Origin: Arenicola marina | Taxonomy: Eukaryota > Annelida > Polychaeta > Arenicolidae | DNA: 64,000 nt | Assembly: GCA_964019135.1 (NCBI GenBank) | Contig: OZ025261.1 | Coordinates: forward strand, 30,550,029 to 30,614,028 | Reading direction: 5' to 3' | In this document: piece by piece, positions 22,331 to 36,104 of the stretch | How the letters are laid out: every line of letters begins with the position of its first letter | Position numbering within the stretch: the stretch's first letter is position 1 | Notes under the pieces: model-generated | The model's database searches: none | Told to the model about the DNA's origin: nothing | The model's input: only the letters and a program-made list of their open reading frames with translations | Program-made: the position numbers and the translations under genes

Positions 22331-25130
22331 GCGTACCGCGGCATAACCAAGATGGCGACCGTACATGAACTGTAATATATATATATATACGAAAAATATA
22401 TCTGTATAGAAATATACTACTGTAACATCTATATCAGGCGAGGTCATTTGGTCAAATGACTATCCCACAATGCACAGCGGTAATGCGATTATGGCGGGAA
22501 TAATTACCTCGCCAGATGGCGCTATAATCACTGACGTATTACTCTAAAATATAACAAAACTGCAAAGAATGGTAGACGCTTAGATGGTGAAAATATAGAT
22601 GTCGAAATATTATGTATGATATGTATGAATGCTCGTGTCGTGTTGAACCATAATTATGTCATTATACTAGAACAAATTCTATCTTTGTTTGTTTTAATGT
22701 TTTGTGGATACCAAATATAAAGATGACTGGGAGTATTGGATGTGGGTAGAGGTATAGGTGGAGGTGGGGGAGATAGAGGTCGGGTACTCAGCAGGTAAGT
22801 ACAGCTACTGTCAGCTTTCATGTCAGTCACTAAGTTCGTCAAAGTAAGAACACATTGTACAAAGGAGCAGGTCAAACCGATTGACCGTCTTTTTTTAACC
22901 CATTCGGACCAAAAGACAATACTGGACATAATTATGCATGAAGTTTTTATCACATAAGTACTGACGCCAGAGGCCAACTCGCAACCTCTGACAGCAACTG
23001 GAAAGATCAGGGTGTCCTTATTATTATATGACTGCTGCAGAGAGGGGAGGGGTCATCCTCTCTGAGGACATAACAAAGCAGTATATGCTTCTTGTATAGA
23101 CCGAATGAATCCATACAGTAGCAGTTCAGACGTTATAGCTCGAATCTTAGTACTCGGATGTTATATCTCGGATGCTAGAGCTCCGATATTAGAACTCGGA
23201 TCTCACAGCTGGAGTCAAGCAGTATTTCGCCATGACAAAGGGTGGTCTGGCGACTGTACCACTCACTTTTGAAGTGAGCCACTTTCTGCCACTCTCACGA
23301 GTTTGTTTTATTATTAATGTCTGGCTTGTTATTTACGCTTGGCTGGCGGCGGTCAACCCTTGACTACAATTTTGATGGCAGTCTGGCAGGCAGACCGCCA
23401 GCCCGGTCCTGACCGCCACCGACACTATAACTCCCGCAGCAAGTATCTCTTCATAGAGGTTCATAGACCCGGTAACCTTGAATTAATCCGGCCCACCATA
23501 CACTGCAAATACAGCAATACCATTGGCATCTGGCACCATCTGCAATTTTTTTTCTCGTGCCCCCCTCCCCATTCACCCCCCTCCCTCCCCCTCATCTGCC
23601 GCTCTTTTCCTCCAGTCAGTAGTTTTGTTGCCGCCTCACACATACTAAATTTACGCCCCCCCCCCACCGCTTCGTTCCTCTGTACTCGTTCTGCGTCCCC
23701 ACGAAATACATTTGTGTCTCTGTTCTCGTTCTCTGTTTCTCTTACCTTCGCTTTCTCTTATCGCCCGTTGTTATAGTTTTTCCTCTCTTTTCTCTCTTTC
23801 TCACTCTCAGTTTGTACCATTTTCGTTCTGTCTCCCTCTTTCTCCTTCGTCCTCTCAACCCTCACGCCCCACACCCACCCCCCTCCACACCGACATTGGC
23901 CTGTCTTGATTTCCCTCTGTACGCATAACCCCCTCCAACCCTGCACCCCTTCACCCCTCGTCCACTATATCCCACCCACCCCTTTACCCTTCCACCCCTC
24001 CACCCCTATTTCCCTGACCTCCGCGCTTTCAGACCCTGTCGTTACTCTTTCTCAGTTATTGAGTCTTCATTCGACGCTTTTAGTCCGTAATTAACGTCTA
24101 AACTTCCCGCTTTCTCTGCCTCCTCCTTCCCCCTCCCCCTCTCCACCCCCTCCCCGCTCCCCTTCCGGTCCACTATTCACCGACCCCGCCCGATGGCAGC
24201 GCGCGGCCTAGCACCCCCCCCCCCTCCCCCATACACACACCCACCAGCACCCACCCCTCCCCTCCCACTTCTACCGCCAGCACCACCACTTCAGGCATTC
24301 GGTTTTGCCTGCTGCTCAGTGTCACACATCGCTCAAGTGGTACTCAACAGATGTCGAAAGCTGTCAGTGAAATCAAACTGTGGGGATCTGCCCTCGGGAT
24401 CCATAACCGTAGTCTTCAAAGTGTCATGGCCGCCACTTCAGCGTCTGTCCGGATATTGATTCAAAGCCTAGGGAACTAACTAGAGGATGAAGTTGTGTGG
24501 GTGGGTGGGTGGGTGAGGGGAGCGGGGGGGGGGGAGGGGGGGACACGCACACCCCCTCCCCCACAACCACCACCGCCACCATTGCTCCGTAATGCACATT
24601 CGTAAGACATTAACAGGACCACGTTTTCATCGCAGTTTCGTAAGACCACGTGTTCACGCTTGCACACTCGCAAGACATTGGCCAGACCACGTTGTCATGC
24701 TTGCACATCCGTACATTGACCGAACCACGTTTGTCAGTTCGTCAGATATGAGCCGATCATAGTGGCGTATGCTTCTGCCGCTTCTACCGCCTCGCTGTAT
24801 CGGCAGGTCCCAAATAACAGGCCCGACACAGTGAGAATATTAAGTCCATTTGCCCTTCATTCAAGTTAAGGTCATCATACTCATATAGAGTCCCTAGCGT
24901 CAATGCCAGGATTAGGCGAAGAGCAGTGAAGGGCTGGGTGATAGGAAAGGTGAAGCAATAATCTTCACGACTAAACCCCCGAGATCTGCAACATGCACGA
25001 AAACATAAATACCATGAGCGTTCCATTTGGTTTTCTCTTAGCGTGCATGGGCCTCTCACGGTGGCCAAGTAGTCAGGGTGTTACGGAAACCGTAGAACAT
25101 TTAGGGACGCATCTCCCCCTCCCCCCACCC

Positions 25131-25144
25131 GTCGCCATGGTTAC
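25131..25144. promoter_or_regulatory. RFX X-box-like palindrome
   Basis: GTCGCCATGGTTAC fits the X-box pattern GTTRCC-NN-GGYAAC with one half imperfect. Confidence 0.3.
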
Positions 25145-25554
25145 CATGCGTATTCTCCCCCCGTAGCGCGATATGGGGAATACCTTTTAAAAAATCACAT
25201 TCTTTTTATTTTCACCGAATATATTCAGTACGATTTCAGTATGATATGTCAGTACAAACCCCCCCCCCCACCCCCGCCACCCCCTCCAATAATTCATATA
25301 CAACCTTCATACGTGACTTGTATTCAGTTCAAGTTATGCAGGTATAATAAGAAACCTTTTTTTTCCTGCGGTCTTGCAGTTCTTATCACCAGAGATAAAC
25401 CTATATACGCTGGGGGATATGTGCTTTGCAGCAACGTGCACGGAATAGCAGTCCATGGAGCCGGGTGGTGGGGGTGGTGGGGTGGAGGGGTAAGGGGCCG
25501 AAATGGGGGCGATCCTGTTGGTGATACGATGAGAGTGGTTGGAGATGGGGGTAG

Positions 25555-25705
25555 AGGGGTGGGATCGGTAGTGGGGTGAGGTCGGTAGTGGGGTGGGGTC
25601 GGTAGTGGGGTGGGGCCGGTAGTGGGGTGGGGTCGGTAGTGGGGTGGGATTGGTAGTGGGGTGGGGTCGGTAGTGGGGTGGGATCGGTAGTGAGGTGGGG
25701 TCGGT
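25555..25705 (+). repeat. G-rich 17-bp minisatellite
   Basis: About eight copies of GGTCGGTAGTGGGGTGG. With four G runs per two units it could form G-quadruplexes. The Pro/Thr/His-rich minus-strand frame of 198 residues is a repeat artefact. Confidence 0.85.
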
Positions 25706-25999
25706 GGCGAGGGCGGTGCGTGTGGGTGGCAGGGGCAGCGGGTGTGGTCGTGGGGATGACTTTGGTGGCGCAGGTGGGGGTCGGGGTGGAGGTGGGGGTG
25801 GCGTGGGCTGGGATTGGGCTGGCCGTCTATGTTCTGTACCCTCCGATACAGTGGCTATGTCTATACCTACGTCTGTATATATATATTCGCCACCCCCCCC
25901 CCCCCCCACCCGTCTCCCACTTCCTGTCAATGTTGTGTTATTTGTCTACCTGTAACACACAAGTACCGGGTCTCGTCTTCCGCTGCTATAGCCCTGACA

Positions 26000-28480
26000 C
26001 TTACGAGAGTCACGGCCAAACACTTGTCCTATAGTGACACAACATCTCCACCCGCTGCTCTCAAACTAGTCGCCCCTACCCCTACCCCCGCTCACCCCTT
26101 CTCCACGTATCGACCACCCCCACCCCCACATAAACTGACATCCAAATATCTCCGCGATCAACGTCAACGGAGAACTCAATGAAAGTAAAAGAGAAAGAAA
26201 ATCTAAATACTGAAAAGAGAATTCAAGACAAGGCGAAGTTACATACCTGAAATTTTAATAAGAGACGCGCTACTCCAAACTGTCAGTCTTCTGGTGACGA
26301 ACTCGCGAACCGGGGGTGAAACCCCGACACCTCTCTACTCCTCCACAGTCAATTGCGCACAGTTCTTGTTGTAAAACTCGATGTATATATATTACTACTG
26401 TAAAGAATTACCAATTGGCGCGTTGGCGAAATCCGCAGTCCCCACTAAAAGGCTTTATCCGACCTCGAGTGGCTTGATAGGTCATTACACGCGCAAGGTA
26501 CTGATTACTCATTAGTTGTGTCTGTCTCCACGACGGCGTCGCTGTGCAGAAGGTATCACCCTCACAGCCGTGCAGGCACGGGGGGGTCACTCAGTCACTC
26601 AGTCACGAGCAAGCGACGCTCTGTCCCGCTGGTCCGACCAGGAGGTTCAGTTAGTCAGCCAGCCAGTCAGGCAGTCAGGCAGTCAGGCAGCCCGCAGAGG
26701 CGGTCGTCAGCACACGGCAGTCGGCCACCCACCCTTCATGCTCTGTACGTGCCGTGGGTCGTCTAACATGGATGGATGGCTTTGCTGTGCCCACCGGTGG
26801 CGTCGCCGTTTAGTGGTTTCAGCTCACCGATAGGCTGCTCACTAGCGACACCTAGCGGTTGTCGTCAGAACTTTGAACCATGCTTGAAGAGTTGCTCACC
26901 CGGCCTGTGCATACCGGGGTAGGGCGCGAGTGTGCCACAAGGGTATATAGGCCTGCAGGTCAGAGTATTGATCCACAACATATATTTTTATTACTCATGC
27001 CAAGGGTTAAGTCAACATGACAATCAGACCGTTCATGGCAATTAATTAAGAGGTTCTGGTTAATCGGTTCGTCGCCGCACTGGCCATGCACGGTACAGAC
27101 GCTATTTCTCCTTTTTTTCTGTGTTTAGACAGATCATTATTGTGTACGCCTGGTGGCGCCACTTGAGAGGTTTTGTCTGTCATATGCACCCTCCCGATAA
27201 TCTCCGACTATACCTCACTGCTACCGTTAAGCTGGTTTTTTCTTCGACGCCAAGGGACTCTTATGGTCTTATGGTTATTGGCGCCCTCTGACGGAGACTA
27301 TGTGCGGCTGTGGGCCTCTCGTGACCTTTGACCTGACACACTTCACAAGGGACGTCATCAAGTGTCTCGCCAAGGACTCTGGGACTGATGGAAGTGGCGT
27401 GAGAAGTTAGATGGGGGAGGGTGTTGGGGGTGGCGTGGGGGGGGGGGGGGGTTTGGTTGATAGACGGGTAGATCCAGACCCTGTCGATATTGACACCAGG
27501 GGGCGACACGTGACGCCGCATGATTAGAGAATGAATCGTTTCTCAGGCCGTCTTGTTATACGATTATCGCTATGCAATAATACAGTTACGACTGGGGCCC
27601 CCCACAGTGTACGTGCGCACAACGTGGCAAAGAAACCACTGGTACATATATAGTTATTGCTATCGATATTATAAGTGGCATTGGTATAATTGGTAGCCGT
27701 ATTATTACTTGCGGACCCAACGCCACCCCTCCGTCTTAAGCATGAAGCCCCCCCCCCCCTCCTCAACGCCCTCCCTGGGTGTAATTGCATCAGATAGCCA
27801 CCCTTCACCCCCTACACACACACATACATCCAAACTTATCCCTCCCAAAAGGGGACCCCTTCCCCTTTTCAAACTCATGGATGCGCCCTTCGGGAGCCGT
27901 AGCCGGTCTTGGTGGGAATTCAGGGCTCGTTAAAACGGATCTTCCCTGTATTTCGATAAAAAATCCCTAAAAATTAAACCAACATAGGTGATCATATTTC
28001 TGCCTGATTGTTACCCAAGGGATGATTCGACGGGCGCATGGGGCATATCACCCTTATACCGCCCCCCCCCCCCCCCACCACGTCCCTCCCCCTCCCCGTC
28101 CCCGTCCCCGTCCCCTGGGTAGATCCATCCGTCTCTGAGTAAGTGACCGATCAGCGCTTCCACAGGCTGATATAAGATGTAAACCAAACGTATACTGCTG
28201 ACCAACGCACCCCCCCCCCCGCTCCGACCCCCCCCCCCTCCCCCACTCCCCCCCTCCGTCCTCAGAGACCAGGCTCAGGTCGGGGTGGGTGAGTGCCGGT
28301 GCTAGGTGTCGGTCCGCTCTCCTGGGCCTACGCCTGACCGTATTTACTTTATGTATTATTTCATTCCTAAAGCTGATAATTCTACTTACGGTTAGGTATG
28401 AGTTGATCACATTATCCATACTATATATATATATACTACCCTATACGAACGGCAATACGGCCACGAGAGAGACGAAGAAG
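26000..28480. other. Non-coding DNA
   Basis: It contains a short CAGTCAGG repeat (26660-26690), poly(G) near 27440, two CTCF-like words (27148-27166 and 27493-27508) and poly(C) blocks at 27748 and 28060-28250. No exon recognised. Confidence 0.4.
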
Positions 28481-30160
28481 GTGCTTTATTTAATGCATGA
28501 CATGAAGAGCGCTTTCTGGAATATAGTGCATAACACAAAAGAATGCACACAGCATACCACAATCAAATGCTTTAAGGGGCATACAACATACCACAATCAA
28601 ATGCTTTAAGGGGCACACAGCATACCACAATCAAAGGCTTTAAGGGGCACACAGCATACCACAATCAAATGCTTTAAGGACACACAGCATACCACAATCA
28701 AATGCTTTAAGGGCATACAACATACCACAATCAAATGCTTTAAGGGCACACAGCATACCACAATCAAAGGCTTTAAGGTGCACACAACATACCACAATTA
28801 AATGCTTTAAGGACACACAGCATACCACAATCAAATGCTTTAAGGGCATACAACATACCACAATCAAATGCTTTAAGGGGCACCCAGCATACCACAATCA
28901 AAGGCTTTAAGGGGCACACAGCATACCACAATCAAATGCTTTAAGGACACACAGCATACCACAATCAAATGCTTTAAGGGGCATACAACATACCACAATC
29001 AAATGCTTTAAGGGGCACACAGCATACCACAATCAAAGGCTTTAAGGGGCACACAGCATACCACAATCAAATGCTTTAAGGACACACAGCATACCACAAT
29101 CAAATGCTTTAAGGGGCATACAACATACCACAATCAAATGCTTTAAGGGGCACACAGCATACCACAATCAAATGCTTTAAGGGGCATACAACATACCACA
29201 ATCAAATGCTTTAAGGGGCACACAGCATACCACAATCAAAGGCTTTAAGGTGCACACAACATACCACAATTAAATGCTTTAAGGACACACAGCATACCAC
29301 AATCAAATGCTTTAAGGGGCATACAACATACCACAATCAAATGCTTTAAGGGGCACCCAGCATACCACAATCAAAGGCTTTAAGGTGCACACAACATACC
29401 ACAATTAAATGCTTTAAGGACACACAGCATACCACAATCAAATGCTTTAAGGGCATACAACATACCACAATCAAATGCTTTAAGGGGCACACAGCATACC
29501 ACAATCAAAGGCTTTAAGGGGCACATAGCATACCACAATCAAATGCTTTAAGGACACACAGCATACCACAATCAAATGCTTTAAGGGGCACACAGCATAC
29601 CACAATCAAATGCTTTATGGTGCACACAGCATACCACATTCAAATGCTTTAAGGGGCACACAGCATACCACAATCAAATGCTTTGAGGGGCATACAGCAT
29701 ACCACAATCAAATGCTTTAAGGGGCATACAACATACCACAATCAAATGCTTTAAGGGGCACACAGCATACCACAATCAAATGCTTTATGGTGCATATAGC
29801 ATACCACAATGAAATGCTTTAAGGGGCATACAACATACCACAATCAAATGCTTTAAGGGGCACACAGCATACCACAATCAAAGGCTTTAAGGGGCACACA
29901 GCATACCACAATCAAATGCTTTAAGGACACACAACATACCACAATCAAATGCTTTGAGGGGCATACAGCATACCACAATCAAATGCTTTAAGGGGCATAC
30001 AACATACCACAATCAAATGCTTTAAGGGGCACACAGCATACCACAATCAAATGCTTTATGGTGCATATAGCATACCACAATGAAATGCTTTAAGGGGCAT
30101 ACAACATACCACAATCAAATGCTTTAAGGGGCACACAGCATACCACAAACCAGCGCTTTA
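28480..30160 (+). repeat. 34-bp minisatellite with a four-unit higher-order pattern
   Basis: About 47 copies of a unit built on CATACCACAATCAAATGC plus TTTAAGGGGCACACAG. Variants follow an order in the left half: a short unit with AAGGACACACAG, a unit with GGCATACAACATACC, a unit with CAAAGG instead of CAAATG, then a fourth unit with CAAATG or TAAATG, giving a period of about 134 bp. Regular spacing with no unique spacers rules out CRISPR. Confidence 0.95.
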
Positions 30161-30510
30161 TTAAACATATCACAACAGTGCATATCAACAATGATCGTTT
30201 TACGGGGCATACGACATATCACAAAGGCGCGCTCTACTTGGAATACAGCATACCACAAATGAACGTTTTACGGGGAATACGGCATATCACAAATGAACGC
30301 TTTAGACACGGGGAATACAGCATACCACAAATGAACGTTTTACGGGGAATACGGCATATCACAAATGAACGCTTTAAATACGGGGAATACAGCATGTCAC
30401 AAACAAGCGCTGTATTGGACGTCAAGACTGCATATCACAAATAACGGTGTTACGGGGGATACGGCATATGGCAAATCGGCTGTTTCCGTAACATATGGCA
30501 TGTCACAATG
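30160..30510 (+). repeat. Decayed edge of the 34-bp minisatellite
   Basis: Continues the array with diverged units: GGCATATCACAAATGAACGC, then TTTAgacacGGGGAATACAG and similar. Unit length is less regular and similarity falls to the right until about 30510. Confidence 0.75.
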
Positions 30511-30639
30511 GGGTGACCCTGCTTGATGGCAATCTCTTTCAGGGGAACCTCGTTAAATAAACTAGTTTTTAAATAGATTAAATAGATTTTTAAATTAAGA
30601 CTGTGGCAAGCGATCGCTTTATGGAGCATGCGGCGTCTG

Positions 30640-32750
30640 GCGTGAGACAAAGCTCGCTGTCGGCTGTGACGTCAGCGTTGTGACCCGAGAGACTGCCCAA
30701 TGTAACCGGTAACAAAGAGCGTGCCACAAGCCAAGCCATGGGGAGAATGAGACTCGCTGCGGCATTCCAGCAGCGACCCAGGGACAATACATATCTACCG
30801 TCTGTAGACGCCTTTTGCGCATGGACTGGCACGTGACAATCTTCAGCGGCCGGCGCCTGCGCATAGAGACACTGATTACTGGGAGCATGACACCCATCCT
30901 TGAGAAATGACTTTCGTCCCATCCCCCCCCCCCTCAGGTCCCCTCCACCCGCCCCACCTGCCTCCCATCCCTACCCATCATCTTTTATTTGCCACCGCCA
31001 CCAATACGCAGTCTGCTGCACAGGAAGAAAGAAGCGCGTTACACGAGTTACAACTGCATTGAGTTTCACTTACGCTGACTTTCTCTGCCTGCTTTCTACT
31101 CCCTATATCTACTCCCGTTTAATTTTACCGACAGTGGCTTCGGTGGCTGAACCTCAACAAGACCCAACAATGGCCGACAATAACCTAGACAATCAACATG
31201 TCCTCCTGCCGAATTATGAACAAGATAAATCGCTTTTTGCCCCCTTTTCAAAGAGAAATTGCCGACAGACTAAGTTGATATTTCGTTTGTGGGTAGGCCA
31301 CACAGCGCAACGACCCTCCACCCCCTGTCAGCACTGAGTTACTGGTGTCTGGGGGAAAGAAAGAAAAAGTCCGCCAGTCGGAAATAACAAATAAACACAT
31401 TTTTTTGTCACATCGAGTCAATTTTCGCAGGGTAACATATATATAACCACACATATGTAAGCGCAGGAAAGGGTCACGCTGTCGGGGCAAAAATCGTTCA
31501 TTTGGATTCTCTGCAGAGGTGGGTATATTTCATGGCTTTGTAATGCTGTGAAGGATATAAAGAAATCTGAAACCGTGAAAAGCTTTTTGCTAAAGAGATT
31601 CATTTACTCGCCTCGTCTCGGCGTTAAAGGCAGGAAATACCACGCGAATGAACACAATAGGAGGAGACAGTTTAACCACTTCTTTTATGTCTCAGATTGC
31701 TTAAATATCTTTTCAAACAACTTCTTAGGATCTATGATATGACTGAGCTAATAAACACAAAGGCATAAAGGTGCCCATATATATTTTCTGTCTTTTTTTT
31801 TCTGGCATTGTTTCGGCATTTAGGTAATTCGTTTAACCCATCCACCCAGCCATCTGACTGATGTTAACGTTATACACTATTTAAGTGCATTAAAGTCTCC
31901 ACAGCGGCTGTATAGGTACCACCCATGTCCTCTCTTAACATGAGCATTATAGCAGATTGTCACTGATGTAAGAAATAATATTTAACTGACACAAGTATAA
32001 GAAAGAATACAGATGGAAGAACAAGATGAAAGTAAGAAAGCAAGCAAAACATGTTTCCTTTCTATTGCACCAATTTTCAATTTGTGACCCGAGATTTACG
32101 GTTACACATTTTGTTTACTAAAGAAAGTGTATGTTTTTACCTTCTTTGTATAGTAAGGCAGAAGTTTTCAGCTTTCATCACTCTGTTACTTCGTAGATAA
32201 TGGGTTTGAATTGTGTTAGTATACAATTTATTTTCAATGATTCGTTTCCTCAGGGCATTTAAGTTCGTCGCTTAGTGTTGACACGCTCCAATTTGTTACA
32301 GTTAAGTGTTAGACTAGCAGGTCAATCAATTTTGCCAGTACCTGTCTGTCTCAACCGTATGCATTGTATTACGTAATAAAGGAATAAACCCCCACAAAGT
32401 ACGTTCGCCATCATTTTTCTTCTGACAAATATTATTACCGGCTAGCAACAGAAGCCGGGATGACAAAACCGACTTGACATAGGTCGTAACACTGTTTAAC
32501 CACCATCGAGCAAATGGGCCTGCATTTGGCAGATATAACTTAAACTTCGGGTGCGTTGTGGCGTACCTGAGTAATATGCCGTTTTATCCCCTTTACTGGT
32601 TCACTTCGTGGGTCTTTTATTCGCTGATGTAACGCTTGGCTTCCTCTGTTTAACGGTGCCTAGGGCCTTCCCCATGCGATGTATATTTAACACCAGTAAC
32701 GCCTAACAACCAAGGATTCCTTTGTGGGGAATCTGCGGTAATGAGGTGCC
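30640..32750. other. Non-coding DNA
   Basis: Unique sequence with a short poly(C) block at 30922-30932. No open frame shows recognisable features. Confidence 0.4.
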
Positions 32751-32758
32751 CGGATGAG

Positions 32759-32820
32759 TCTCGCGAGATGACGTAAAACTACGAGATTCTCGCGTCTGGG
32801 TGTTCTCCTTTACCGGTCGA
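32759..32820 (+). promoter_or_regulatory. Promoter-like patch and possible non-coding first exon (plus strand)
   Basis: TCTCGCGAGA (the BANP-type palindrome, 32759-32768) runs straight into TGACGTAA (a CRE variant, 32769-32776). A second half-site ATTCTCGCG lies at about 32786-32794, and a consensus donor GTAAGT follows at 32821. In other animals the first motif marks CpG-island promoters. Here that role is inferred, and no downstream coding exon was found. Confidence 0.35.
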
Positions 32821-33404
32821 GTAAGTTTTTTGTTGGGTTTTGTTTGAGGACAGTGGATGGGTGTCCCTGGGCGCTATTCTTCTCGCGAAAATAAAATATG
32901 CAAACATAGAAGATCCACTGCGCAGCTTATGGGAGAAACCAAAAAATAACCCACCCCTGATGTGTGTGGTATGCGGTGTTTGCCGTGTCACCATAAGATG
33001 TGGCCACATAGTGGAGTCGTGTGGGCTGTCTAGGGGTGTTATACCTCCTCCTCCTCCAGGGCCTCGCCTGACCTCTGACCTTCAGGAAGGGGTGGAGGGA
33101 ATAGGGGGGTGGGGGCGGTCAAACAACGACGGGCTTAAAAACAATGATGGGAAAAAGTTTTACGTGAGGGTGGAAGGCAGGCTAAAAATCAGGGTAATTT
33201 GACTATGTAAGCTTCAGGCTTGGTCTCCACAAGGATAAACATTCACGAGGAGAAGGGTACGACTGTTGCCCTGTAGGGGTGGCACACGCACAAGCTATGT
33301 TCATACTGGGTTGTTTGCTTAGTTTGACAATTGTGCCTCAACGTGTAAGATCATTCCCGTGCCAAATGGCAATTTGATTTTTACACTGCGCGAAAGTAGC
33401 TTGT

Positions 33405-33490
33405 CGCACCGGGTTGTGCTCGAACCCTGACTGGTTAGGTTAAGCTTGCCCGGCAAAGCCGAACATGTTGACCACCAGGCCATTCGGCCT
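33405..33490 (-). repeat. tRNA-derived SINE head
   Basis: On the minus strand the A box TGGCCTGGTGGT (near 33482) is followed, after about 45 nt, by the B-box-like GGGTTCGAGCAC (near 33427-33416). It is too long between the boxes for a tRNA. Confidence 0.5.
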
Positions 33491-33779
33491 CAACATTCCT
33501 GGTATAGACTTAGCATTGGAGTTGAACCAGCTAAGAACAATACAAAAGCGCTGAAAAAAAGAGAAATTGAAGTAAGCCTAAAACTGAAACAATTGCTGAA
33601 ATAAAAGAATGAATCGTTTTCGTTGTTTTAAGCCGCCTTGGTGCACACATGAGGTTACTGGGGCCATGGAACCTGCTCGGATGATGATTGCTATGATATA
33701 AGACAATCCCCAAAACAGAACACCCACCATGATCTGGGGATTCCACTCTTAACGCTAACAATGTTCACCAATCCTCACT

Positions 33780-35880
33780 GTAGTCTGAGGCCTGCTGCAA
33801 CGAACCCTGAACTTTGTCGCCGTAGATTAACCGACGATGTTCCGCCCGTCGGGTCATCTTGATACTCTAGTTATATACTTATATGTATATATAATGTAAT
33901 ATTGATTAAGTAATCAGGTGATGAGTGGTCGCGTGACCAGTGCTTGAGTATACATATAACCATTAATCGCGCGCCCAAGGGAAAATTTATCTGGTACCGT
34001 GCGAATTGATCTTCAAAATAATAGTTACGACCTTGTAGCTTTACCGACTAATCATAAATTTGAGGCGATGAACTGTCACTCGGTTTTATTTAACCTGTTC
34101 CTTACGAGTCAGTATTTATTAGTTCTTATTAAACCAATAACGCCTGACCATTAATTACTTGACAAATGAACGCATTAAAACATTCAAGTATCAGCGGTTT
34201 GGTCGCCATATGACCTTGGGCGTCTTATGGAGGCACATGACATTACACCGAGCCAGATCCAAGACATCCAATGCCCTCTCTCTTCTCTCCCTGCCCCCCC
34301 CCCCCTCCCCCCCCCCCCCACCGCCTCTCCCTGCGCAGCTAGCCAGCCCTGGGACTGCGAACTGTCTCTCTCCCTGGCGCGCCCCCCCCCCCTCCCATTT
34401 CTCTCTCTTTCTCTCTCTTCACCCCCTCTCTTCTGCCCCCTACAAGCAGACACAACTGCTGCTCAGCACTCAGCGGATATTTACAAAACGTCAAGCACTT
34501 CTAAAGTCCTTCTTGTTAGGTGGTCCGCCTATAAATCTGAAATAATAAAACATGATGGTCTCATCTTTTGTTGCGTTAATGTAAAACTACTTAATTTTAT
34601 TCAGGCAATCATAAAAACTTCAAAGCAAAAGGTTGTTAATGAACGCCTAGCCCTGCGCTGGAAGTGACTTTCACTCGTATTAACATTTTTCCGCATATCA
34701 CATACACTATTGTTTGTGTAAATACCATACACTCAGCGAGCAATATGATACAGGCTGGTCGAGGAACGGGCAACCATGGGTTTAGTTTCCGTTGCCGTTT
34801 TTGTTATATAAAACCCCGTGGGCATTTTGTAATAATGGCAGTGAAGTTACTGGCCCTCTCCTATCAAGTCAAGAGGGCAAATACTTTTAAAAGGTGGCAG
34901 TCAGTTCGTCCTGATTCCCGCTTCGCTGGTGGTCTCACAGCCTTACAGCGCCCTCTGTGAGTGGGAGAACGAAACTTAATGACTGGCACGATATTAAGAG
35001 GGTGATATGAGCATTGTTAGAGGTCAAAGGTTACCGGTTGGAGGTTAAAGTTGCATGTCTAGTTCTTTCCCGCCAAAATTAAGCCCAAGCGAAATTTATA
35101 TCAAAATTTGCAGAAAACTCGATTGTTCCATTCCATAAATTCAGAAACCTGATAAACCTCGCCGTTTCGGCTGTGGTGTGGCAAACGTGTCTATCCCGCG
35201 ACACCACAGCACTCTGTCGCGGCACTGATACTTATAACAAAGCATCGCGAAGCACACAAACTGATGACGTTTACCACTGAAATGAAAATTTGTGGTAAAT
35301 TGATATCACGGGCAAGGCTAAGAGACACTATTTGTCTGGCATGGGTGGAGTATAGACAAAACCAATCTTGAATGATTCAAGGACTGAGAGACGTGTCTCG
35401 TAACGTCACAAAGACACGGGCTGATGTCACGTGTCACAAAACACCTCATGACGTCAAGTGTCACAGAATATAGCTCACGTCACATGTAGCATACCGCAGG
35501 TATCACCATCTCTTGGAGCCAGAGTCGGGGCTGAAGTGAAGGCCGATACCATTACCGTGTCTTGCATAATACAGCTTTTGAATTTGAAACTATTTAATAT
35601 TTGAACGCGTTTACATGCGTGCAATTCCTTCACCCGGAGGTCAGTTTGACGGTTCTCAATCAAGCCGTCAAGCCATCAAGCTTTCAGAATGACCTTGCAA
35701 CTGCGTTCGGCACCAGTCCTCCTTCAGTTTGAGATTGTGCCGCCTTGGTCCGATCTTTGTCAGCGTTATATACAGACTACACACGTAGCTGAGTCAGTAA
35801 TCTGAGACCCAACAGTCTTAATAAACATCTTTATATGAACAATACGGTTTAAGGAGAAAACACGAGAAACTGTCGATAAG
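33780..35880. other. Non-coding DNA
   Basis: Poly(C)-rich tract at 34290-34400 and a DR1-like AGGTCAAAGGTTA near 35019. A GTCAC-rich stretch at 35400-35485 carries TGACGTCA at 35449-35456. No exon recognised. Confidence 0.4.
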
Positions 35881-35954
35881 TTCAATTTTTACATAACTGT
35901 CGATTCGTGCATGAGAATTGACACTTTAGACAATGTGTGACGCCAAACGTGTAA

Positions 35955-36104
35955 ATTAACAGTGGGCCTAAACGCCTCCCTCTGTATTCCACTGGTCACC
36001 CTCTGCCATCCAGGGAGGCATCCATTGACGTCCATAGAGTCCACTGCGTCAAACGCCTTCCTGACGTCGATGAACACTAGCTCGGAGCGGCTTCCTTTGT
36101 TCAT
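35955..36104 (-). mobile_element. LINE reverse-transcriptase relic
   Basis: The minus-strand reading contains SELVFIDVRKAFDAVD, the classic non-LTR RT motif (V-F-I-D-x-x-K-A-F-D-x-V-D). Within 10 residues it reaches GWQRVTSGIQ, matching W-x-x-V-x-S-G-V-P-Q of the next RT block. The roughly 60-90 residues normally between these blocks are missing, so the copy has an internal deletion, and the catalytic FADD-type box is not seen. Open minus-strand frames at 36231-36461 and 36458-36694 could be further remains, but I cannot place them. Confidence 0.55.

Larger units (their letters stand above)
19880..25550. other. Non-coding DNA with scattered low-complexity tracts
   Basis: Poly(C)-rich blocks at 19890-20020, 21000-21040 and 23560-24250, poly(G) near 20911 and 21205, and (TA)n near 22376. 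It also contains a SINE head (20690-20750), an 84-bp tandem duplication (22163-22330) and motif words listed separately. No coding exon could be supported. Confidence 0.4.

Noticed and set aside
25334-25930. 198-residue Pro/Thr/His-rich minus-strand frame
   Set aside because: Product of the 17-bp G-rich minisatellite read on the other strand.
28480-30160. CRISPR-like array
   Set aside because: The 34-bp units are contiguous with no unique spacers, and the DNA is eukaryotic. It is a minisatellite.
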